A stretch of DNA of 64,000 nt, from contig CP036352.1 of the NCBI GenBank assembly GCA_007753915.1, positions 682,001 through 746,000 on the forward strand. Direction: 5' to 3'. A program made the position numbers and the translations under genes. The notes under the pieces were generated by a model. It was not told where the DNA came from and made no database searches. It worked only from the letters and a program-made list of their open reading frames with translations. This document shows positions 39,796 to 49,151 of this stretch, piece after piece. Source of the DNA: Phycisphaerae bacterium RAS2 (GTDB lineage: Bacteria > Planctomycetota > Phycisphaerae > UBA1845 > UTPLA1). Within the stretch, counting starts at the first letter, position 1, and each line of letters begins with the position of its first letter.

Positions 39796-40248
39796 ATGCA
39801 GCGCATCCTCGGAATCGACTACGGCACCGCGCGAATCGGCATCGCAGCCGCCGATCTCGAAACAAAGGTGGCCGTGCCGCTGACGGCGCTCGCCGGCCGC
39901 AACGACGTGACGCGGGATGCCCGAGCCGTCGCGGACGCCGGCGCGGAGCAGGGGGCGGCGGCGTTTGTCGTCGGCCTGCCGTTGAACATGGACGACACCG
40001 ATTCGCAGCAGACGGCGCTGACCCGCCGGTTCGCCGGCGAGTTGGCGCGGCTATCTACGAAACCAGTCTATTTTCAGGACGAACGTCTCTCGTCCATGGC
40101 CGCGGCCGATGCCCTGCACGATGTTCACGGCGGCCGGCGAAGCGGTCAGCGCCGCGCGAAGCAGAGCGGCCGGCTCGACGCCGTCGCGGCGCAGCGCATC
40201 CTGCAGGCCTACCTGGACAGCCCTGAATCCGTGTTGCCGGGCCGATAA
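39796..40248 (+). CDS. ruvX: putative pre-16S rRNA nuclease / Holliday junction resolvase-like RuvX (YqgF)
   Basis: 150 aa from ATG 39796. The family start ILGIDYGTARIGIAAAD contains the first catalytic Asp. AAFVVGLPLNMDDTD, then YFQDERLSSMAAADAL with the Glu, and SGRLDAVAAQRILQAYLDS with the last Asp complete the RNase H-like active site. In E. coli YqgF matures 16S rRNA ends. No ribosome site precedes the ATG, which fits the very close -10 box. Confidence 0.92.
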   Translation: MQRILGIDYGTARIGIAAADLETKVAVPLTALAGRNDVTRDARAVADAGAEQGAAAFVVGLPLNMDDTDSQQTALTRRFAGELARLSTKPVYFQDERLSSMAAADALHDVHGGRRSGQRRAKQSGRLDAVAAQRILQAYLDSPESVLPGR

Positions 40249-40357
40249 CGCGCGGCGGTGCGATGTTCGACGCGCCGCCGAGCGGTTACTATTAGAAGGA
40301 GCGTGAGCGAACCGATCATCCGCGGACGCCGAGCGGGGCCGGTCAAGGAGACGCAGC

Positions 40358-41545
40358 ATGGCAAAGGCAGGTTCGACGTTGTTCGGCAAACCGCGTCACG
40401 AGGGCGTGCGCGTCGTCGTGACCGGGCAGGTCGGCGTGGACAAGAAGCAATTCCTCGAAGAGGTCGTGCGCATCGCCGCGGAGCGCGGGCACGATATCAA
40501 GCTGCTCAACGTCGGCGACATGATGTATGCCGAGGCGCCCGACGTGGTGCGCGGCCGCATCCTCGATTTGCCCCGGACGCGACTGAACAGCCTTCGCCGG
40601 GCGGCGTTCAAGGACATCCTCGCGACGGCCGAGAAGTCGCCGAATGTCATCATCAACACCCACGCGACATTTCGCTGGAAGCATGGCCTGTTCGAGGCGT
40701 TTGATTTCGACCAGATGACGGCGCTGGACGCCGATCTGTACATCACGCTGGTGGACAACGTTGACGCGATTCACGAGCGGCTGCTGCGCGATCACGATCT
40801 GACGCACACGCTCAAAGACATCATGGTCTGGCGCGAGGAGGAGATTCTCGCGACGGAAATTCTCTCGCACGCCATCGGCGGCCACGGGCGCTACTACGTC
40901 CTCGCTCGCGGACAGGAAGGCGCGACGGCCAAATCGCTCGTGCGGCTCATGTTCGAGAAGGACCGCAAGCGCATCTATCCCAGCTTCCCCATGTCGCACG
41001 TGATGGACATGCCCGATGTACTGGCGGAGATCGACGGCTTCCGCGACGCGCTGGCGGAGCACTTCATCTGCTTCGATCCGGGCGACCTGGACGAAAAGCG
41101 CCTGCTCTTTGAGGCGGCCGAGGCGACCAAACGCGGCGAACAGACGTTCAAACTGGCGGTCAATCGCCGCGACCTGGTCTTCAACGTGACCGATGTCACC
41201 AGCGTGGCCCGCGACATCGACGGGCAGATTTACGCGCGCGACTTCAAGCTGATCGATCAGTCCGACATGATCGTGAGCTACATCCCCGAGCTGAAGGGCG
41301 GCATCCCCGGCCTGTCCAGCGGCGTCGAGCGCGAGTTGCAGCATGCGTTCGAGGGCACGAAGGAAGTCTTCGTCATCTGGCGGCCGAAGAAAGAGCCGTC
41401 GCCCTTTGTGACCGAGACGGCCACGAAAGTCTTCACGTCGGTCGAGGAACTGTTCCAGTATTTCCAGTCGCGCGGCTACATCGGCGATTATCAACTCAAC
41501 CTGCTTCGCACCGGCGCGCCGAAGGAACGCGGCCGGTTCGGGTGA
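40358..41545 (+). CDS. P-loop NTPase (nucleotide-kinase-like) fused to a nucleoside-deoxyribosyltransferase-like domain
   Basis: 395 aa. The N-terminal part (about 17-190) looks like a nucleotide kinase: VRVVVTGQVGVDKKQFLEEV is a variant P-loop (GQVGVDKK), then LLNVGDMMY, IINTHATFRWKHGLFEAF, LYITLVDNVDAIHERLL and WREEEILATEIL. The C-terminal part (about 265-375) resembles nucleoside 2-deoxyribosyltransferases: LVFNVTDVTSVARDIDGQIY, then LIDQSDMIVSYIPELKGGIP and SSGVERELQHAFEGTKEVFV. It may act in nucleotide salvage or sanitation, but the fused reaction is unknown. Promoter TACTAT at 40287-40292 and RBS GGAG precede it. Confidence 0.7.
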   Translation: MAKAGSTLFGKPRHEGVRVVVTGQVGVDKKQFLEEVVRIAAERGHDIKLLNVGDMMYAEAPDVVRGRILDLPRTRLNSLRRAAFKDILATAEKSPNVIINTHATFRWKHGLFEAFDFDQMTALDADLYITLVDNVDAIHERLLRDHDLTHTLKDIMVWREEEILATEILSHAIGGHGRYYVLARGQEGATAKSLVRLMFEKDRKRIYPSFPMSHVMDMPDVLAEIDGFRDALAEHFICFDPGDLDEKRLLFEAAEATKRGEQTFKLAVNRRDLVFNVTDVTSVARDIDGQIYARDFKLIDQSDMIVSYIPELKGGIPGLSSGVERELQHAFEGTKEVFVIWRPKKEPSPFVTETATKVFTSVEELFQYFQSRGYIGDYQLNLLRTGAPKERGRFG

Positions 41546-41609
41546 TTCCTGCGAATTGACTTGTATGGGCGACCGTGGCTAAGCTCCGACGGTGCGTGAG
41601 GACGCTGAA

Positions 41610-41819
41610 ATGTCGGTCGAAGAGATTCTGCAACAGGCGAAGTCCTTGTCGCCGGATGACCAGTCTCGCCTGGTGTCCGAGTTGGCTCGCGCCGTCCTGG
41701 CCCGGCGACTGCGACAGACGACTCAATCCGCCTCTCGCCCGCTCCCGGTCACAGACCAAGAACTGAATCGACTCATTCATGAGGCGCGTGGCGAGGTGAT
41801 CCGTGCGCCTCGTGATTGA
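41610..41819 (+). CDS. small antitoxin-like protein
   Basis: 69 aa from ATG 41610. The N-terminus MSVEEILQQAKSLSPDDQSR and LVSELARAVLARR recall the short helical antitoxins paired with PIN toxins. Its stop overlaps the GTG start of a PIN-domain frame by 17 bases, the usual order and coupling of a toxin-antitoxin pair. The partner toxin is broken. Confidence 0.6.
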   Translation: MSVEEILQQAKSLSPDDQSRLVSELARAVLARRLRQTTQSASRPLPVTDQELNRLIHEARGEVIRAPRD

Positions 41820-41897
41820 CGTCAATGTCTGGGTCCGTGCAACCTTGGGCAGTTCGCAGATTGCCGCGGTCCTGTCGCGTAATCTTCTGAATTTGGG
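41803..41897 (+). pseudogene. truncated PIN-domain toxin
   Basis: From GTG 41803 the frame reads MRLVIDVNVWVRATLGSSQI then AAVLSRNLLN, a clear PIN-family start with the first catalytic Asp (usual form VIDTNVWVSA). After about 31 residues the similarity ends and the rest of the frame is antisense to the aldolase gene, so three of four acidic residues are missing. A functional VapC-type ribonuclease is not possible. Confidence 0.7.
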
Positions 41898-41916
41898 AAG
41901 CATGCGAGCAAAGCAG

Positions 41917-42636
41917 TCAATACCGCTCCCCCGTCGGCGTGATGCGCGGCAGCGGCGTGCCGGGCATGCAGGTCGGCGGCACGTCCGAAGCGCGGCCGAT
42001 GCCCATCTGCTCGCGCAGCGCCGCCAGCTTGGCGATCTCTTCCGGCGGCAACGCGCGCGTCTGCCCGAGTTGATGCGCCATGAATAGCACGTGCGAGCCG
42101 TGCTCGAGTTTCTCCAGCTTGAAGAACGCGTCGGCGGCTGACTTGCCCACGGTGATCGACCCGTGCCGATCGAGCACGAGCGCGTCATAGCGCCGGATCA
42201 ATTCGCGCACGACCGTCGCGCCTTCGACCGTTGCGGGCGTCGCGTAAGCCGTGACCGGTACCTGGCCGAACGCGAGGATCACTTCCGGCAGGGCGCAGGG
42301 GTCGATGGTCAGCCCGGCGACGGTGAAGGCAATCGTCGTTGGCGGGTGCGCGTGAATGGCCGCGCCGATGTCCGGCCGCTCGGCGTACGCCGCGAGGTGC
42401 ATCCATCGCTCGCTCGATGGCTTGCCGCGCCCGAGGATCGGCCGACCGGCTCCATCAATGAGTACGAAGTCGCCCGGATCGATCATGCCGAGGCACGAGC
42501 CGCTGGGCGAGACAAGAAAGCGATCGGGCCCCGCGCGTGCGGAGACGTTGCCATCCGTGCCGGCGACGAGGCCGCGGTCATAGACGCGCCGGGCGATGTC
42601 GGCCAGTTCCCGTCGCAGTTGCCATTCGCTGATCAT
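41917..42636 (-). CDS. class II aldolase/adducin-family protein (fuculose-phosphate-aldolase-like)
   Basis: 239 aa. Family members cleave sugar phosphates using zinc held by three histidines. Features: GLVAGTDGNVSARAGPDRFL at the N-terminus, SSERWMHLAAY with the Glu, and AAIHAHPPTTIAFTVAG with two of the zinc histidines. The third is in LVLDRHGSITVG, and FFKLEKLEHGSHVL follows. It converges on the broken toxin, whose loss may stem from a rearrangement here. The substrate is not specified by sequence. Confidence 0.9.
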   Translation of the reverse strand: MISEWQLRRELADIARRVYDRGLVAGTDGNVSARAGPDRFLVSPSGSCLGMIDPGDFVLIDGAGRPILGRGKPSSERWMHLAAYAERPDIGAAIHAHPPTTIAFTVAGLTIDPCALPEVILAFGQVPVTAYATPATVEGATVVRELIRRYDALVLDRHGSITVGKSAADAFFKLEKLEHGSHVLFMAHQLGQTRALPPEEIAKLAALREQMGIGRASDVPPTCMPGTPLPRITPTGERY

Positions 42637-42716
42637 TCGCTGCTCGCGCGGCGCCCTGGGGACGTTTCAAGTTGCAAGAAGGTAACAGATCGCGCGGGGC
42701 CCGTCCAAGTCGCGGC

Positions 42717-45700
42717 TCAATCCCGCCGGAGCGATGCAAGCAACGGCGCGCGGGTCGCCGCGCCGGCCGCCCAGGTGCTGGCAATCATCCCCACGCCGGC
42801 GCAGAGCACCAGTGTCAGCAACAACTGATTCCACGGTGCATGGGCTGCCTGCTGCGCCGTCGTCGCGAGTTGCGGCCCGACCGCCACGGCCGATGCTGCG
42901 ATGCCGATGAGCAATCCCGCAGCCAGCAGGGCGGCATTCTCCACCAGCACAAGGAGCCGCAGTTTCGCGCGACTCATGCCGACGGCGCGCAGCAGCGCCA
43001 ATTCGCGGCGGCGCTCCAGCACGCTGCGCAGCATGACCGCCGCGAGGCCGATAGTGCCCAGCACCAGGCCAAGCCCGCCGAGCGACTGGAATGTTGACAA
43101 ATAGGTGTTTTCGATGGCCAGGTAGGCCGCCAGCCGCGCGGCCGTATGCGCTGCATCGAAGCCGAGGTACGACAAGTCGTGCTCCAGAGCCGACTCCACC
43201 TGTTCGGCGCGCTCCGGCGGCACGTCGATCAGAAAGAACGAGTAACCCGCGATGGAGGGATACAGCCGCTTGAAGTGCGACTCGGCGATGATCAACTCAC
43301 CCTGCAACACGCTGCCGGCCAATGTGGCGACCAGGCGCAATTTCACGGGCAGGCCGCGCTCGTCGATCGCGGGCCAGTCGCTTCCGATCGACAGCTTGAG
43401 CAGCCACATGGTGGTGTTGGCGTCGGCGATGACGGGAATCGCGCCGTCGTCGAACGTGCGATGGAGCAGCTTCCACGGATTGAGGCGCTCGGCGGGCGAG
43501 GCGTCGACATGCGAGGCGAACGAAAACCCGCCGCGGCCGATCATGGCATCGGTCGCCCCGAGAATTCTCGGCCGGCTCACGCGGTACAGGTTCTCGCAAC
43601 TGGCGTCTTCACCGGGTTGCACGCGAAACGAGTGGATTGAGGAGCCGCGAAGCAGTTGGGTCGTCTCCGGCGCGAGTCCGATCGCGGCGCGACTGCGCGG
43701 GTTGCCGAGATCCTCGGCAATGGGCGCGATGGACTGTGCCATCAGAGAGAAGCCGCCCAGGCCGCCGGACCGCGCGAAGTCTGATTGGGCCACGTCGCGG
43801 CGATAGAGGCCGACGGAGATGACAACGAATGTCGCGCAGGCGATCAGCCCGCCGGCAAGCAGGCTCCGGCCCGGATGCCGCCGCGCGTTGCGAACGCCCA
43901 ACCGAAGCAGGGCATCGGGGCCGGGTGCGATGGGGCGGCGAGAGTCGGCCCGCATCCACGCGCGCAAGCCCGCCAACCCGGCGATCAGCACGAGCGCGCC
44001 GGCGCTGAAGAACGCGGCCGGCGCAGCCGTTGAGCTGCCTCGCGCACCGATCATCGCAACGAGGCACGCCGCAGCCGCGCACAGCGCCGCAATGCGCGCC
44101 GACCACGGCGACGCCGCGCCGCGTGCCGCGGATGGGGATTCCATCTCGCCGGCCATCAGCGATCGAGCCGTGCGCCGCGCGAGGCCGCGGATGCTCCACG
44201 CTATCATCGCGACAGCGGAAACGAGTCCGGCGACCGGGCCGATCAACAAGGCGAATCCATCGCAGTGAAGTGACAGAAATGTGCCGCTCCCCGGCAGCGC
44301 CCACCACGTCTGCAGACCGTTCAGCATGAGCCACGCGTAGCCGAGCGCCGCAGCCGTGCCCCCCGCCACGCCAAGCAACGCGAGCAGAGACCCCTCCATC
44401 AGCAGCAAGCGCGACACAGCGCGCACGTCGAATCCCAGCGCCAGGAGAAGGCCGACCTCGCCCGCGCGCCGCTCGACGCCGAGCCGAAAGACGAGTACGA
44501 CGAGCATGAACGCAGCGGCGATCAGGAACATGCTGAAACCCAGGAACAACATGCCGAAGTCGGTGCTGCCGGCGGCCGCGCTCTCCACTCGACCGCGCAG
44601 GTCTTCGACGCGCAGGCCCATCTCGGCCGGATCGATGCGACGAAGCAATTCACGCTCAAACTGCGCAGCCAGCGACGCCGGGTCAGCTGTCGGTTGCGGG
44701 GTTGCGTTTGCGGCTTGGGTTGATGGGTCGCCCGGATGAGAGACCGTCGGATACAAGTGAATTGATGTGAGCGTGCCGAACTGCGAGTCGGCCTCGGCCC
44801 AGAGCCGCCGCCCCGTGGCCAGTGCGACAAATGCCTTTGGCGTGGCGCGGTGCTTGTCCCAATAGTCTTCGTCCTTTTGGCGAATGCGCTTCATGTCCAT
44901 CGGGAAGGGTGCATCCCATTCCGACAGACGATTGGTCGTCGTGATGCCTTCGTATGTCGGCGTCAGCCCTGGGTCGGCCGCCGCACCGGTCATTTGGACG
45001 ATGCCGCGCAGCGTCAGCGTCGTGGTCGATTCCTCCAGCTTTCCGAACGGTCGGCTCACGAAGTATCGCAATCGAAGCACGTCGCCGACTCTTGCTTTCA
45101 GGTCATCTGCCGCCCACGAATTAATATAGAGGTCGCCATCGCCGATCGGCAGCGCGGGCTTGCCATCCGTCAACGTCAATCCGCGCACCGACTCCATCGC
45201 CGTCGCGACGGAGTAGGGAATACCCTTCGCCTGGTCCATCCGCGAAAGGTCGTTTATGAGATAGGTCAGGACCGGCTCCGCCGCCAGTCCCATTGACCCT
45301 GCCGCGACGCGTGCCGCACGCTCGACCGGCGGCTCCAGCAGGATGCGGCGCGTTTCGAGGGCGATGTATCCGCGCTGCACGCTGGCCCGAAGCGAGAGAT
45401 CGTAGTCCGCAAGCGTCGCGGCGCGCCGCAAGCTCGTCGCGATGGCAGGCCCCGCGCCGGGTTGGGAAGCGTCGGCGGCGAAGTGCAGAATCGAATTGAC
45501 GCGGCCATCCTGCCGCAGCCGCTTCTGCAATTCAGCGAGATCAACAAACGCGTTGAGTGGAGTCTGGGTTCCGGGAGACAGCGCAAGCCCACCCAGCGTC
45601 GCGTCGGCCGCGAGAATGTTCGACACGCGCAACCGAAACTGCATCGCCAGGTCGTCGCGCCGACCCAGGAGACTCTCCGCGGGGACCACTTGCGCCTTGG

Positions 45701-46145
45701 CGACGGCAATGATGACTTCATCGCCTGTCTTCGCGCCGAGCCGCCGCGCCAGCTCGGCATTGAGCACCACGCCGTCTCCGCGCGCAGGCGCCGCGACAGG
45801 CCCTGCTTCGTTCGCGGGCAGTCCGATGACCGTGACGCGATTCTCCCGCGCGCGCGAGTCCGCGTGCGTGAGCTGTGCCGAAATCAGAATGCCCGGCCGC
45901 GCGCCCGGCGCGGAGGCGCGAACCAATTCAGCAAGGTGTTGTGTAAAGAATCGTGGGGCAATCACCGCGCAATCAACGCCGGCCAGGCGCTGCAACGCCT
46001 GCGCCTGCAAACTGCCGCGCATCGAATCACCGACCAGCAACGCCCCGGTCAGCACGGCCGACCCGACAAGGACCGACAGCACGACGGCCGCATGGCTGCG
46101 CGCGTGGTAGGCCAGACTATTGCGAATGAGGCGGCTGCTCGTCAC
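42717..46145 (-). CDS. large FtsX-family ABC transporter permease
   Basis: 1142 aa. An N-terminal membrane helix (AAVVLSVLVGSAVLTGALLV) is followed by a large MacB-like periplasmic domain, then two FtsX permease blocks around residues 540-720 and 1010-1130. In the first the helices are MFLIAAAFMLVVLVFRLGVE and LLLMEGSLLALLGVAGGTAA; the second has ERRRELALLRAVGMSRAKLR. A second periplasmic domain lies between. This is the duplicated DUF214-like layout, used for lipoprotein or substrate export from the outer leaflet. It starts nine bases after the ATPase gene. Confidence 0.9.
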   Translation of the reverse strand: MTSSRLIRNSLAYHARSHAAVVLSVLVGSAVLTGALLVGDSMRGSLQAQALQRLAGVDCAVIAPRFFTQHLAELVRASAPGARPGILISAQLTHADSRARENRVTVIGLPANEAGPVAAPARGDGVVLNAELARRLGAKTGDEVIIAVAKAQVVPAESLLGRRDDLAMQFRLRVSNILAADATLGGLALSPGTQTPLNAFVDLAELQKRLRQDGRVNSILHFAADASQPGAGPAIATSLRRAATLADYDLSLRASVQRGYIALETRRILLEPPVERAARVAAGSMGLAAEPVLTYLINDLSRMDQAKGIPYSVATAMESVRGLTLTDGKPALPIGDGDLYINSWAADDLKARVGDVLRLRYFVSRPFGKLEESTTTLTLRGIVQMTGAAADPGLTPTYEGITTTNRLSEWDAPFPMDMKRIRQKDEDYWDKHRATPKAFVALATGRRLWAEADSQFGTLTSIHLYPTVSHPGDPSTQAANATPQPTADPASLAAQFERELLRRIDPAEMGLRVEDLRGRVESAAAGSTDFGMLFLGFSMFLIAAAFMLVVLVFRLGVERRAGEVGLLLALGFDVRAVSRLLLMEGSLLALLGVAGGTAAALGYAWLMLNGLQTWWALPGSGTFLSLHCDGFALLIGPVAGLVSAVAMIAWSIRGLARRTARSLMAGEMESPSAARGAASPWSARIAALCAAAACLVAMIGARGSSTAAPAAFFSAGALVLIAGLAGLRAWMRADSRRPIAPGPDALLRLGVRNARRHPGRSLLAGGLIACATFVVISVGLYRRDVAQSDFARSGGLGGFSLMAQSIAPIAEDLGNPRSRAAIGLAPETTQLLRGSSIHSFRVQPGEDASCENLYRVSRPRILGATDAMIGRGGFSFASHVDASPAERLNPWKLLHRTFDDGAIPVIADANTTMWLLKLSIGSDWPAIDERGLPVKLRLVATLAGSVLQGELIIAESHFKRLYPSIAGYSFFLIDVPPERAEQVESALEHDLSYLGFDAAHTAARLAAYLAIENTYLSTFQSLGGLGLVLGTIGLAAVMLRSVLERRRELALLRAVGMSRAKLRLLVLVENAALLAAGLLIGIAASAVAVGPQLATTAQQAAHAPWNQLLLTLVLCAGVGMIASTWAAGAATRAPLLASLRRD

Positions 46146-46154
46146 ACGAGGCTC

Positions 46155-46931
46155 CTAGGCCAGTGGCATCAGTCGCCCGCCGACCAGCTCGAATCGCCGC
46201 TTGAATTGATCCGCCAGGGCGCGGCTGTGCGTCACGGCCACCAGCGCCGTGCGCTGCTCCGCGGCGACTTCGAGAAGCAACCGCGCGACGCCATCGGCCG
46301 AAGCACGATCGAGGTTGCCAGTCGGTTCGTCGGCCAGGAGCAGACGCGGCTGGTTGATGAGCGCGCGGGCGATCGCGGTGCGCTGTCGCTCGCCGCCGGA
46401 GAGTTCCGCCGGCCGGTGGTCCATGCGATCGTTCAGGCCGACGCGCGCGAGCAATTGCTCGGCACGCGCCAATGCAGAGCCGGACGATGTTCCGTGGTTG
46501 GAAGAGTCATGGGGCGATCCGGCCAGCGCCGGCACGACGACGTTCTCCAGCGCCGTGCAATAGGGCAGCAGCAAGTGATCCTGAAACACGAATCCGATAT
46601 GACGGTTGCGAAATGCGGCAAGCTGTTTCTCCGGGAGTTCAAACGGGTCTTCGCCGGCCAAAAGGAGTTTGCCGCGGCTGGGTGACTCGAGTGTGCCGAA
46701 GATCGCCAGCAACGTGCTCTTGCCCGAGCCGCTCGGCCCCATGATCGCGACGGTGTCGCCGGGATGGAGTTCGAGCGAGCACTCGTCCAGGATGTGCAAC
46801 GAACCGCGCGAGGTTTCGTACTCCTTGCCGATGGCCGTCGCGGAAAGGATCGGGACGTGACCCGATGCGCCGGGCGCGCTTGAATTCACCGTGGTCGTCC
46901 CGTGTGGCGTCCCGTCCGTCATGGCATCCAC
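46155..46931 (-). CDS. ABC transporter ATP-binding protein, LolD/MacB-like
   Basis: 258 aa from GTG 46931 (ATG 46922 is an alternative). Walker A is MGPSGSGKSTLLA, the Q-loop region is FVFQDHLLLPYC, the signature is LSGGERQRTAIARAL, Walker B is LLLADEPTGNLD, and the switch His lies in VAVTHSRALADQ. It powers the FtsX-type permease that follows after nine bases. The glycosyltransferase gene ends nine bases upstream, so all three are probably one transcript. Confidence 0.93.
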   Translation of the reverse strand: MDAMTDGTPHGTTTVNSSAPGASGHVPILSATAIGKEYETSRGSLHILDECSLELHPGDTVAIMGPSGSGKSTLLAIFGTLESPSRGKLLLAGEDPFELPEKQLAAFRNRHIGFVFQDHLLLPYCTALENVVVPALAGSPHDSSNHGTSSGSALARAEQLLARVGLNDRMDHRPAELSGGERQRTAIARALINQPRLLLADEPTGNLDRASADGVARLLLEVAAEQRTALVAVTHSRALADQFKRRFELVGGRLMPLA

Positions 46932-46940
46932 CCGTGGCCT

Positions 46941-48242
46941 CTATTCGACCGATCGACCCGCTTCGCGGGCGCACTGCTCAACGACGCGCCACGCTGACTG
47001 GGCCATGATTGTATCAGAATAGCGCGACCGCACCGCCTCGTGTCCGGCTCGGCCCAATCGTTCCACCTCGCCCGGCGCGTCCATCAGGCCCGCCAGCTTT
47101 GCGGCAAGATCCGTTGAATCGAGCGGGCGACACAGCATGCCGCCGCCCGTGTCGCCGACCAGCTCCGGGAAACTCCCATGCGCCGGCTGTACGACCGGCA
47201 CGCCCTGCGCCATCGCCTCCAGCACCGACAGACCTTTTGCCTCCCGGTACGTCGTCGGGACCGACAGCACGGTGCAGGCGCGCAGGAGGTCGGCCTTGCC
47301 GGTGCGATCGACTTCGCCGCGGTAGTCGATCCGGTCTTCGAGGCCGTCGCGCCGCCATTGATTTCTCAATTTGTCAAGATACGGGCGTTCGGGGCGGCCG
47401 AGGTAGCCGCCGATGATCAACCGCACGTCGCGCCGCTCGGCACGCAGGCGGCCGAACGCGTCGACCAACAGGTGCAGGCCCTTTTCTGGGCAGATGCGCG
47501 CGAGGTAGCCGATTGTGAACGTCGCCGGCGTCGGCCGCGGACCGACCGACCCGAGGTCGTCCGTGTGCACGCCGAGCGGAACGTGGTGAATCCGCGCGGG
47601 GTCGATGGCGAATTCGCGCGCCGCGTAGTCGCCGTAATAGCGCGTGACCGCGATGAACGCGTCCACGTCGCGTTGCCGCGTGCGGATCAATTCGAGCACG
47701 CGCGTCCGCTGCGCCGCGGGCAGCTTGTCGATGAAGATGTCCTCGCCGGTCAGCGTGCAGACCACGCCGACGCCCAGCCGTCGCTTGATCTCGCGCGCCA
47801 GGCCGACGAAGAACGCATCGGGCAGGTGAACCACGTCCGGCTTGAACTCACCGACCGCTTCGATCAACTCATCCAGTTCCGCGGAGAGCGGCCCGCGCTC
47901 GCCCTCCAGCACGGCTGCGGTCAGGTCTCCCGCCGCCGCGCCGGATGTCTCGCCGGCCCAACGCATCACGGCGCGCAGCAGCGCCGGAGCGTCGAGCATC
48001 CGTCGCAAGAACGCCGGAACGCGTCGAAACAACGGCGACTTGTGCTGAAGGTAAACGTTAATGCCGCCGTACAGCACGCGCGACTGGCTCACGTCGCGCT
48101 CGTCGGTGCGGATCGGCGTGAACACCGGAACGAGCAGCACCTTGCGCCCCTGGCGGATCAACGCGGCCGCCAGCGTGTTATCGCGCATGCAACTGCCGCA
48201 GAGCATGCCTCCGGCGCCGGCGGTGAGGTAGGCCAGTCTCAT
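46941..48242 (-). CDS. glycosyltransferase family 4 protein
   Basis: 433 aa of GT-B type. The N-terminal domain starts MRLAYLTAGAGGMLCGSCMR and has KPDVVHLPDAFF. The C-terminal nucleotide-sugar domain has IGYLARICPEKGLHLLVDAF and the EX7E motif in EAKGLSVLEAMAQGVPVV. It transfers a sugar from a nucleotide donor in polysaccharide or glycoconjugate synthesis; donor and acceptor are unknown. It is first in a three-gene unit with an ABC exporter. Confidence 0.9.
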   Translation of the reverse strand: MRLAYLTAGAGGMLCGSCMRDNTLAAALIRQGRKVLLVPVFTPIRTDERDVSQSRVLYGGINVYLQHKSPLFRRVPAFLRRMLDAPALLRAVMRWAGETSGAAAGDLTAAVLEGERGPLSAELDELIEAVGEFKPDVVHLPDAFFVGLAREIKRRLGVGVVCTLTGEDIFIDKLPAAQRTRVLELIRTRQRDVDAFIAVTRYYGDYAAREFAIDPARIHHVPLGVHTDDLGSVGPRPTPATFTIGYLARICPEKGLHLLVDAFGRLRAERRDVRLIIGGYLGRPERPYLDKLRNQWRRDGLEDRIDYRGEVDRTGKADLLRACTVLSVPTTYREAKGLSVLEAMAQGVPVVQPAHGSFPELVGDTGGGMLCRPLDSTDLAAKLAGLMDAPGEVERLGRAGHEAVRSRYSDTIMAQSAWRVVEQCAREAGRSVE

Positions 48243-48266
48243 TCAGATGCTGCCGCGATGTGGCAC

Positions 48267-48302
48267 AAAAAAAGCGGGCCGCCCGGATCCGGACAGCCCG
48301 CG
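48267..48302 (-). terminator. intrinsic terminator of the PEP-CTERM gene
   Basis: On the minus strand GCGGGCTGTCCGG-ATCCGG-style GC-rich hairpin arms (48302-48274) are followed by seven T residues (48273-48267). It lies about 70 bases after the PEP-CTERM stop and before the glycosyltransferase start. Confidence 0.75.
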
Positions 48303-48369
48303 CGCAATTCAAGTTACTCCCAACGGCCGGCCAACGCCAAGCCGGCTGGGTGTCCGTCGCAGGTGGAGT

Positions 48370-48993
48370 CTAGCGTCGGCGGCGAAGCACGAGACCGCCC
48401 AGCATCAGCAGGGCTGCTGTCGCCGGCTCGGGCACGAACGTTGTGTTGACGACGCAGACGTAGTCAAACACGATCGGCTCGTCGGGCTGCGCCGGGTTGC
48501 CAAGCGCGCCGATGCCGGCCCAGTTCTGGGCGATGCGCGATGTGCCGAAGTCGATCTGCCCCGATGAACTGCTCGGCATGACGACGGGCGAGACCAGCCC
48601 GAACATGCTCAAGTCGTTCGCAAAGGTGATGGAGTAGTCTTCGGCGGTGCTGAACTCGCCGGTGCCGGCGTTGAACGTTCCCGACGAGGTGCCGGGCACG
48701 ATGCTGACGGTGATCGCGCCGGTCTGAATGCCGCCGGGCAGTTCAATCGAGTCAATGTGCTGAAGGTAGCTCTCGAACTGCGCCGTGCCGTTCACGTCGT
48801 CGTAGCTCAACGTGAAATCGGTATTCGAAATCTGCCCGCTGCGCGGTCCGCCGTATTCGGCCGGAAAGTTCAGCGTGAAGAAGTTCGGCTGGCTTGGATC
48901 ATGAACCGCCGAGAGGGCGATCATTCCGGCCTGCGCGGCCGATGCCAGAGTTACGACGCAAAGGGCCGCCGCCAGGACTTTCATCTTCGACAT
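48370..48993 (-). CDS. PEP-CTERM sorting-domain protein
   Basis: 207 aa from ATG 48993, supported by AAAGGAGC about seven bases upstream and by a signal peptide (VLAAALCVVTLASAAQAGMI). The C-terminus is FVPEPATAALLMLGGLVLRR plus basic residues, the PEP-CTERM signal handled by an exosortase and linked to exopolysaccharide. The middle is a beta-rich domain of unknown function (FTLSYDDVNGTAQFESYLQH). It stands alone and has a terminator. Confidence 0.9.
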   Translation of the reverse strand: MSKMKVLAAALCVVTLASAAQAGMIALSAVHDPSQPNFFTLNFPAEYGGPRSGQISNTDFTLSYDDVNGTAQFESYLQHIDSIELPGGIQTGAITVSIVPGTSSGTFNAGTGEFSTAEDYSITFANDLSMFGLVSPVVMPSSSSGQIDFGTSRIAQNWAGIGALGNPAQPDEPIVFDYVCVVNTTFVPEPATAALLMLGGLVLRRRR

Positions 48994-49151
48994 GCAGGAT
49001 GCTCCTTTCTGAAAACGACTCGCGCAAGCGTGTGGGGTCGGTAAAGGGGGGACTATAGCCGATTCCCGCTCCTTTGAAAAGCAACGCAAACCCCTCGCCG
49101 GCTTCACGATTTCCGCACCGGCAGCCAGCAAAAAGGCCGGCCCTATCATCT

